Shown one piece after another: positions 58,878 to 64,000 of a stretch of DNA of 64,000 bases (position 1 is the first letter of the stretch; every line of letters begins with the position of its first letter). Source of the stretch: Thermomicrobiales bacterium. GTDB taxonomy: Bacteria > Chloroflexota > Chloroflexia > Thermomicrobiales > UBA6265. Where the stretch lies: assembly GCA_019637585.1 (NCBI GenBank), contig JAHBVL010000008.1:1-64000 (forward strand), read 5' to 3'. The notes beneath the pieces were generated by a model that worked only from the letters and a program-made list of their open reading frames with translations, was not told the origin of the DNA and did not search any database. A program made the position numbers and the translations under genes.

Positions 58878-59939
58878 ATGGTCGCATCACCGTCAATTCA
58901 CAGCGTCGACCCGGTCACGAAACTGCCGGTCCGCCAGTTTGCCTATCTGGGCAGCGGCGGCTTGCGCCTGGCCGCCGCCTGCCGCCAAACCGCCGGACCA
59001 CCCGTGGCAATGGTGGCGTTTGCGCATGGATTCACGTCCTATGCGGATGCCTACGTGAACGTCCTTCGTGCTCTCGTCGATGCAGGCATTCTGGTCTACA
59101 CCGTCGACCATCGCGGTCATGGGCACAGCGAGGGGACGCGTGCCAGCCTCGATCATCTCGATCTGATGGTCGACGACTTCGAGCGTCTGGTTTCGATCGC
59201 TCGCGCCGAGCATCCCGATCTGCCCCTCTTTACGCTCGGGCACTCGATGGGCGGTTTGATCGTCGCCAGGCATGGCTACCGGTTCCAGGAAGGCCTGGCC
59301 GGCATGATCCCGGTCAGCGCGGCGTTCAGTGTCGGAGTCGACCGCTCCGCGCAGGAGGTCCGCTTGCTCGTCGGACTCTCCCGGGCTTTTCCATTTTTGC
59401 GGGCGTTGGGGAGCGAACTCCCCTCGCCGTCAACTGATACAGCACCTCGACCGCGCGCCAGGAATCTGCTCTCCGACAGAGGCAAGATCCGGCTGAACAT
59501 GGCGCGGGAGCTCTACCTCGGAGGCAGGGAGACGCTCGAACATGCCCCGGAGTGGCGCCTGCCGATTCTCCTCCAGCACGGGACTGCCGACATCGTCACG
59601 ATGCCCTCTGGATCGGAACAGGCATTTGAACGGGCCTCCAGCCCCGACCGCACCCTCGAGCTCTGGCCCGGCCGTCACCACAACCTGATCACCGATGAAG
59701 GCTGGGAGGAACCGGTTGGGCAGATTGTCGACTGGATCATTGTCAGAAGTCGGGGGAAATCCCTCACCCCCAGCCCCTCTCCCAACCGCGGGGAATATCC
59801 CTCACCCCCGGCCCCTCTCCCGACCGCGGGAGAGGGGGGATTCCATCCAGTGCCTAGTGCCCAATGTCCAGTGCCTAAACAGCCTCATCCCAGAAGAGCC
59901 GGCGAAACTCATTCGTATCGTAATAGCCGACGATGCTGA
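58878..59939 (+). CDS. Alpha/beta hydrolase (monoacylglycerol-lipase-like) with repeat-derived C-terminus
   Basis: Serine hydrolase of 353 residues as read. Catalytic Ser is in LFTLGHSMGGLIVARHG, Asp in LLQHGTADIVTMPSG and His in LWPGRHHNLITDEG. VYTVDHRGHGHSEG (oxyanion side) is typical of monoacylglycerol lipase/lysophospholipase. The fold ends near VDWIIVRSRG (about 59756). The last 60 or so residues are translated CTCTCCCG repeats and spacer (LTPSPSPNRGEYPSPPAPLP), so the original stop seems to have been lost. The tail overlaps the convergent NTF2-like gene by 65 bp. Confidence 0.85.
   Translation: MVASPSIHSVDPVTKLPVRQFAYLGSGGLRLAAACRQTAGPPVAMVAFAHGFTSYADAYVNVLRALVDAGILVYTVDHRGHGHSEGTRASLDHLDLMVDDFERLVSIARAEHPDLPLFTLGHSMGGLIVARHGYRFQEGLAGMIPVSAAFSVGVDRSAQEVRLLVGLSRAFPFLRALGSELPSPSTDTAPRPRARNLLSDRGKIRLNMARELYLGGRETLEHAPEWRLPILLQHGTADIVTMPSGSEQAFERASSPDRTLELWPGRHHNLITDEGWEEPVGQIVDWIIVRSRGKSLTPSPSPNRGEYPSPPAPLPTAGEGGFHPVPSAQCPVPKQPHPRRAGETHSYRNSRRC
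59761..59841. repeat. CTCTCCCG repeat, half plus full copy, inside a reading frame
   Basis: CCCTCACCCCC units start at 59761 and 59799 (38-bp period). Only the second completes the GGGAGAGGGGG arm. Followed by CAGTGCCTAGTGCCC, itself internally repetitive. Confidence 0.87.
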
Positions 59940-60279
59940 TGATCTTGCTGTTCACGACCCGGAAAACCGCGACCTGCTCGGAGAGCATCTCTTTGCCCAG
60001 GCGTGGGGAAAACTCGCGGAACACGAACTGGACCGACGCCCGGTCGGTCGTGGCGATGATGTCGCTCACCTCCCAATGGGCTTCGGGATAGGACGACACC
60101 ACCGTGCCGAAATAGGCGACGATCTCCTCCGCGGGGCGCACGGGCGCCGAGTGAGGCAGAGCGCGGAAGGTGGCATGGTCGGCAAGCGTCGCCATGAGAC
60201 GCTGGGGATCGCGCGCATCGATCGCCGCGAAGAACTCGCGCGCCAGGATTTCTGAGATGGCGGTTTCCCGATAGGACAT
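59875..60279 (-). CDS. SnoaL/NTF2-like protein
   Basis: 134-residue cone-shaped alpha+beta barrel protein: N-terminal helix (LAREFFAAIDARDPQRLMAT), LADHATFRALP, EEIVAYFGTVVSSYPEAHWE, and beta strands to IVGYYDTNEFRRLFWDE. Family members bind or transform small hydrophobic molecules; key residues vary, so no function is inferred. It is the last of a possible run with the two DinB-like genes (12 and 17 bp gaps). Confidence 0.82.
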   Translation of the reverse strand: MSYRETAISEILAREFFAAIDARDPQRLMATLADHATFRALPHSAPVRPAEEIVAYFGTVVSSYPEAHWEVSDIIATTDRASVQFVFREFSPRLGKEMLSEQVAVFRVVNSKIISIVGYYDTNEFRRLFWDEAV

Positions 60280-60291
60280 GATGGCCGCAGT

Positions 60292-60924
60292 CTAGCGGGG
60301 CTGCACGGGAATCAATCGCAGAATTTCATCGAGGTGCACGCCAGCCGCGGAGCTGATCGACTCCCGGGCCCCAGACCGGTCGAGCGCCAGGTCGATCTGG
60401 TAGAGGCAATCCAGGTCATGCTGCACCAGCCGTTCGGCCAGCGTGCGGACTTGCCAGTCATGTTCGATCCGGCTGGTGCCCACCCGTTTCCAGGCATTGT
60501 CGGGCAGCGCTCGCAACAGACTGCATGTGCTTTGCCGCAACCGGCGAAAATCGGCGAGAACCGAGATCCATGACTTGTCGAGCGCTGAGCTGAGGCGTTG
60601 GGGCGTGGTCAAGGGATCGGGAATGCGATCGAGATCCGGGTTGATCTCATTGACGATCGCATGCATATAGGCGAAAACCACCAGCTCTTCGTCCCGCATC
60701 CGCTGGAGCAGGTCGAGAACCGACGGCTCACCACGCCGAACCGATTGCTCGATCGGCATCGGGTCGGTGATGGGGGTGAGCCAGCGCGACAGGTGATTGA
60801 TGGTCATGTGCAACCGCAGAATGAGCGAGTCATTGCTGTGATCGGGAATCGGCAGCGTGGCGGCCGTTGGACCGGCCGGGAACCGGGGTGTGGGCACATA
60901 TGGTTGCTTGATCAGCGTCGACAT
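60292..60924 (-). CDS. DinB-like helical protein A
   Basis: 210 residues, mostly helical. The C-terminal HDWQVRTLAERLVQHDLDCL and the middle MRDEELVVFAYMHAIVNEI give a DinB-type pattern, with histidines placed as in the metal-binding members. The N-terminal 30 residues are Pro-rich. It is coded 17 bp after the second DinB-like gene, so the two could be paralogous partners. Substrate unknown. Confidence 0.68.
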   Translation of the reverse strand: MSTLIKQPYVPTPRFPAGPTAATLPIPDHSNDSLILRLHMTINHLSRWLTPITDPMPIEQSVRRGEPSVLDLLQRMRDEELVVFAYMHAIVNEINPDLDRIPDPLTTPQRLSSALDKSWISVLADFRRLRQSTCSLLRALPDNAWKRVGTSRIEHDWQVRTLAERLVQHDLDCLYQIDLALDRSGARESISSAAGVHLDEILRLIPVQPR

Positions 60925-60941
60925 TGGCGTATGATCTCCTG

Positions 60942-61436
60942 CTAGCCCGCCAGCACTTCCCTGGCCTGCGCCAGACGCTCGGCGTCATGATCGCAGACTT
61001 TGTCTTCCATCCACTGCAACGTAATCGACCCGAGCAAGCTGTGCTCGCCGGTCCGCTGCCAATCTTCCACAGCAAGACTCTTCAAGAATGCAACATGCTC
61101 GGCCCGCAGGTCCCGAAATTCGTCGAACACCTCTACCGGGTTCTGGCTGCTGTAGTCTCGTTCGATCGGCCAGAGGGAATCATCGTATCCAGGAATGTGC
61201 GGATCGTTCTCTTCCGCGATCCGCCTGGCCCGCTCGAAGTAGATCTCTTCCCAGTCACGCAGGTGCGGCAGAATTTCCGTAATGCCCCACCCACCGTCAT
61301 TGCCGGGTCGGTAGATGTCCTCCTCGGTTACATGGTCGGCGAAGACAACTCGCTCCAGGTCGGCTGGAAAAGACTCGAGCTGTTCCAGAATGGTCTCCCG
61401 CGATCGTGGCGCGTTCTCCACTGAACCACCTTGCAT
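60942..61436 (-). CDS. DinB-like helical protein B
   Basis: 164 residues from ATG 61436 (GTG 61421 has a better AAGGTGG). Features: RSRETILEQLESFPADLERV, GGWGITEILPHLRDWEEIYF (first His and acidic pair) and MEDKVCDHDAERLAQAREVL (last His). This fits maleylpyruvate isomerase/DinB-type bundles. Longer upstream reading frame is rejected because it overlaps the JAMM gene out of step with family length. Confidence 0.78.
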   Translation of the reverse strand: MQGGSVENAPRSRETILEQLESFPADLERVVFADHVTEEDIYRPGNDGGWGITEILPHLRDWEEIYFERARRIAEENDPHIPGYDDSLWPIERDYSSQNPVEVFDEFRDLRAEHVAFLKSLAVEDWQRTGEHSLLGSITLQWMEDKVCDHDAERLAQAREVLAG

Positions 61437-61531
61437 GAGGCTGACCGGGGACGCTGTCGCACAAAACCGCTCGTGCCCCCCGAGCAAACGGTCGGCCCCA
61501 TCATACAGGAAATGAGCCTCCGGCACCCTTT

Positions 61532-62032
61532 TCAGACATCCCCGATCAGGTCGATCGGACACTCGCGATATCGCTCCGCACCACCCTCCGTCAGCCATCG
61601 CCAGACCCGCATTTCCGCCAATCCGGTTTCGAACGAGACGATCAACGCCAGCGCGTCCGGGTAGTGCGACTCGCGGATGTCGGTAAGGGACGGGCGAGGC
61701 GGAGACGACGGATGACTATGAACGATAGCCGCCAGCTCGAGACCGGATTCCCGCATCTGGCGAAACGCCGCGACTACCTGGGCGCCATCCATCGTGAACC
61801 GGGTCGGCGACGCATCGACGTTCTCTCCCGGAAACCACCACGTCGCCTCGACAACGCCATCCGCGCCGATCGATCCTGCCAGCAGCCCGCACCCTTCATT
61901 CGGCAGCGATCGAGCCATCGCGTCGATCACCGCGTCGCGCAGCCCGAGCGGCAGGCGAAGCCGCGTGAGCGGACCTCGCCTCTCCTCGCCAGTCAGATTT
62001 GGCGTCATCTCCTCCACCGTTCGCAGTACCAT
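61532..62032 (-). CDS. JAMM/MPN-domain metallopeptidase (M67 family)
   Basis: 166-residue zinc peptidase with the JAMM motif complete: Glu in SLPNEGCGLLAG, then HSHPSSPPRPSLTD (H-x-H-x10-D with the catalytic Ser). Bacterial members remove ubiquitin-like sulfur-carrier proteins, for example in cysteine or siderophore synthesis. No ThiS/MoaD-like, E1-like or CysM-like gene is adjacent. ATG 62032 or ATG 62008 may initiate. Divergent from the M1 peptidase. Confidence 0.87.
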   Translation of the reverse strand: MVLRTVEEMTPNLTGEERRGPLTRLRLPLGLRDAVIDAMARSLPNEGCGLLAGSIGADGVVEATWWFPGENVDASPTRFTMDGAQVVAAFRQMRESGLELAAIVHSHPSSPPRPSLTDIRESHYPDALALIVSFETGLAEMRVWRWLTEGGAERYRECPIDLIGDV

Positions 62033-62115
62033 GATCCTGACTTCAGCGGGCGATGGTTTGCATCGGGTGATCTTGCCATTCCCCGCACTCAGCCGGCCAC
62101 CGACTGGACGTTCTT

Positions 62116-63687
62116 ATGCCTCGCAATGCCAGTGTGACTCCCCTGATCGCCGCTCTCGCGCTTTGTCTTGCGCTGCTTGCCACGCCGTTGCACCGGTACG
62201 CCAGCGCCAGCGAGATCCCAGCGCTCGACCTGACCACGTCGATCATTCCCTCCGAGCAGACCCGAATCGCCTCGCTGATCGATGGATCGATTCCGCACTA
62301 CGCGGTACAGGCTGAGCTGATTCCGGCGGATGGCGTCGCTCCCGCTCGCCTCATCGGGTCCACGACCCTCTCCTTCATCAACTTCACCCCCGACCCCATG
62401 ACCGACCTCTTCCTGCGCCTCTATCCAAATTCGCCCTTCTATGATGGCGAAGATTTCATGACGATTTCCAATGTGCTGGTCGACGGTCACCCGGTCGAGG
62501 CACTGCTCAGCGAGGAGAACTCGCTGGCAACGATCCCGCTCCCGACCGCATTGGCAAGTGGCGTAACCACCACGATCGAGTTCGATTTCGTCACCATCAT
62601 CCCCACCGATCCGGACGACAGCTATGCCATGCTCTCGTTCGACACCCGCACTGACTCGTTCAATATCGCCTACTGGCAACCACTCGTGGCCGGCTGGACG
62701 CCGGCGGATGGCTGGAACACCGGACCGATCCAGACGCGCGGCGACCCGGTTTTCACCAATATCGCCAGCTTCACCGTCGAGCTGACAACGCCAGGCGATA
62801 TCCAGTTCGCCACGACCGGCTCGGAAATCAACATCGTGGATTCCGGCGACGGTTCCGTGACGCGGACATTCGAGTCGGGACCGGTGCGCGATTTCGTGAT
62901 GATCGCCAGCGAGCATTACGAGGTGCTCGAACAGACGGTCGGTGAAACCACCGTTCGCTCGTTCACCTTCCCGGCAGACGCCGACGCCGCCCAGCTGGCA
63001 CTGGACGCCGCTGCCGGATCGCTGGCTTTTTTCAATGAACACGTGGGCATCTATCCCTACCGCGAGTTCGATCAGGCCGAATCGCAGATCGGTCCCGGCG
63101 CCGCCGGTATCGAGTTCCCGGGGCTGATCTACATCGACGAGGGTCTGTACCGGCCAGGCAGCCTCTCTCTCGTTTTCGTCATCGCCCACGAGGTCGCCCA
63201 TCAGTATTTCTACAATCTGGTGGGCAATAATCAATACGAACACGCATTTCTCGACGAAGCATTGGCCAATTACACCGCCGTTCTCTTCGTCGAACAGGAG
63301 GTTGGCGTCGACGCCGCCAATCAGGTGCTGGACGGCTACATCGTGCGTCCCTACCTGGCGACATTGTTCGGAACCAGCGGTGACGAGGTCGTCGATCAAC
63401 CCACCGCCGATTTCTCGTCCGAAACGGCCTACGGCAGAATCGTCTATGGCAAGGGCGCGCTCGGCATGCACGCCATCCGGGAGGCGATCGGACTGGAGGC
63501 ATTTCTGGAGGGACTCCGACTCTACGTCGAGCAACGGATGTTCGACGTCGCCACACCAGCCGATCTGCTGGCGGCGTTCGAAGCAGCATCGGGAGAAGAC
63601 CTTCAAGCGCTCTGGTCGGAGTGGTTCGACGAGCTCAACGGAACCGAACACTTCTCTCCTGGCCAGATCATCGAGCTCGGTCGCTGA
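62116..63687 (+). CDS. Secreted M1-family metallopeptidase
   Basis: Gluzincin aminopeptidase of 523 residues. N-terminal signal peptide (PLIAALALCLALLATPL), beta-sandwich domain, then the catalytic domain. The zinc motif is IAHEVAHQYF (H358, E359, H362) and the third ligand E381 in FLDEALANY, an exact HExxH-x18-E. The GAMEN-type motif reads GAAGIEFPG, so the usual Met-Glu is changed. C-terminal helices follow. Its stop overlaps the next ATG (TGATG), so it is coupled to the mannosyltransferase-like gene. Confidence 0.92.
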   Translation: MPRNASVTPLIAALALCLALLATPLHRYASASEIPALDLTTSIIPSEQTRIASLIDGSIPHYAVQAELIPADGVAPARLIGSTTLSFINFTPDPMTDLFLRLYPNSPFYDGEDFMTISNVLVDGHPVEALLSEENSLATIPLPTALASGVTTTIEFDFVTIIPTDPDDSYAMLSFDTRTDSFNIAYWQPLVAGWTPADGWNTGPIQTRGDPVFTNIASFTVELTTPGDIQFATTGSEINIVDSGDGSVTRTFESGPVRDFVMIASEHYEVLEQTVGETTVRSFTFPADADAAQLALDAAAGSLAFFNEHVGIYPYREFDQAESQIGPGAAGIEFPGLIYIDEGLYRPGSLSLVFVIAHEVAHQYFYNLVGNNQYEHAFLDEALANYTAVLFVEQEVGVDAANQVLDGYIVRPYLATLFGTSGDEVVDQPTADFSSETAYGRIVYGKGALGMHAIREAIGLEAFLEGLRLYVEQRMFDVATPADLLAAFEAASGEDLQALWSEWFDELNGTEHFSPGQIIELGR

Positions 63688-64000
63688 TGCTCCGGGCGTG
63701 GCGGCACGAGCTTCTGCCGCCTCTCTTTTTCACCCTGGCCACCCGGCTGGTCCTCTTTGTCACGGCCTGGCTATCGCTGCGAGCCGTGCCCCGGCTCGAT
63801 CTCTATCCCGGACAGCTGCCAGATTCGTTTCTTCCCGATCATCCCTTTCTGGACGGTTGGGCGCGTTGGGATGCCGCCCACTACATCGCCATTGCTGATC
63901 TCGGTTACGGCAACCCAGACTCGCCCAGCGTCAACGGCGGCTACGGCTTTCTCCCCCTCTTTCCGCTTCTGCTTCGCCTGATCGGGTACCTGCCCGGCGT
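63687..64000 (+). CDS. PIG-V-like mannosyltransferase (partial, runs off the window)
   Basis: The first 104 codons are open to the window end. The sequence begins MLRAWRHELLPPLFFTLATR, with a first transmembrane helix, then an outer loop with DGWARWDAAHYIAIADLGYG and GFLPLFPLLLRLIG. The W-D-A-x-H-Y-I-x-I-A pattern is the hallmark of GT76/PIG-V-like mannosyltransferases, which use a lipid-linked mannose donor. Such a donor could be made by the GT2 at 17347. The ATG overlaps the M1 peptidase stop. Confidence 0.8.
   Translation, partial: MLRAWRHELLPPLFFTLATRLVLFVTAWLSLRAVPRLDLYPGQLPDSFLPDHPFLDGWARWDAAHYIAIADLGYGNPDSPSVNGGYGFLPLFPLLLRLIGYLPG

Noticed and set aside
62089-63651. 520-codon frame antisense to the M1 peptidase
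   Set aside because: Low-complexity Gly/Val/Asp translation opposite a gene with an exact HExxH-x18-E site.

Overview
The window is a gene-dense, GC-rich bacterial chromosome segment. It most likely comes from a member of the Chloroflexota, probably Thermomicrobia or a close relative. That placement is inferred from gene content and style: a MurT/GatD pair in a cell-wall cluster, a split methylmalonyl-CoA mutase, Ser-Pro-Val-Ala-rich linkers in secreted proteins, many GTG/TTG starts, and intergenic palindromic repeats. There is no 16S or ribosomal marker to confirm it. I see no transposase, integrase, prophage gene, plasmid gene or CRISPR array. The only RNA gene is a tRNA-Cys(GCA).

Layout. 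1-397: a tandem repeat ending in the pgi promoter. 398-4003: pgi, a ureohydrolase and a cupin-like protein. 4083-9459: a complete leftward branched-chain amino acid ABC operon (livK-H-M-G-F) behind a good sigma-70-like promoter. 9846-15403: a small unknown gene, adenine deaminase, nadB and folC. 15464-21840: ECF sigma factor, anti-sigma factor, then a lipid-glycosylation-like set (GT2, LPG-synthase/flippase-like, methyltransferase) and a zinc-ribbon/beta-propeller membrane protein. 21837-28848: TPP enzyme, zinc-ribbon/SH3 membrane protein, DinB-like, metallo-beta-lactamase fold, PHP phosphoesterase, phosphohexomutase and a DUF402 protein.

29316-41554 is the most coherent block: eleven leftward genes, mreB-mreC-murT-gatD-mreD-mrdA followed, 3 bp on, by methylmalonyl-CoA epimerase, mutase large subunit, acyl-CoA carboxylase beta, a small carboxylase epsilon-like gene and a P1 peptidase. 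It joins rod-shape elongation, lipid II amidation and propionyl-CoA metabolism in one array. 41731-52110 holds a DtxR-type regulator with a YtkA/CopD-like lipid-anchored or membrane protein, a PIG-L deacetylase, a pncC-M16 peptidase-nadC operon, a secreted L,D-transpeptidase, a CopC-like protein, purD, a B3/4-domain protein and a response regulator that has lost its phospho-acceptor Asp. 52446-64000 holds tRNA-Cys, M20 peptidase, ATP-grasp ligase, a YggX-like protein, a formyltransferase, Mrp, an alpha/beta hydrolase, NTF2-like and DinB-like proteins, a JAMM peptidase, an M1 peptidase and the start of a PIG-V-like mannosyltransferase.

Four palindromic repeat families occupy the gaps. Convergent gene pairs are either essentially fused (twice sharing one CTAG as both stop codons) or separated by repeat-filled gaps. 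In two genes (57041-57172 and 59757-59939) repeats lie inside the coding sequence. Start codons were moved from the longest possible reading frame wherever a Shine-Dalgarno sequence or family length argued for it. Function calls rest on motifs read by eye, not on database searches.
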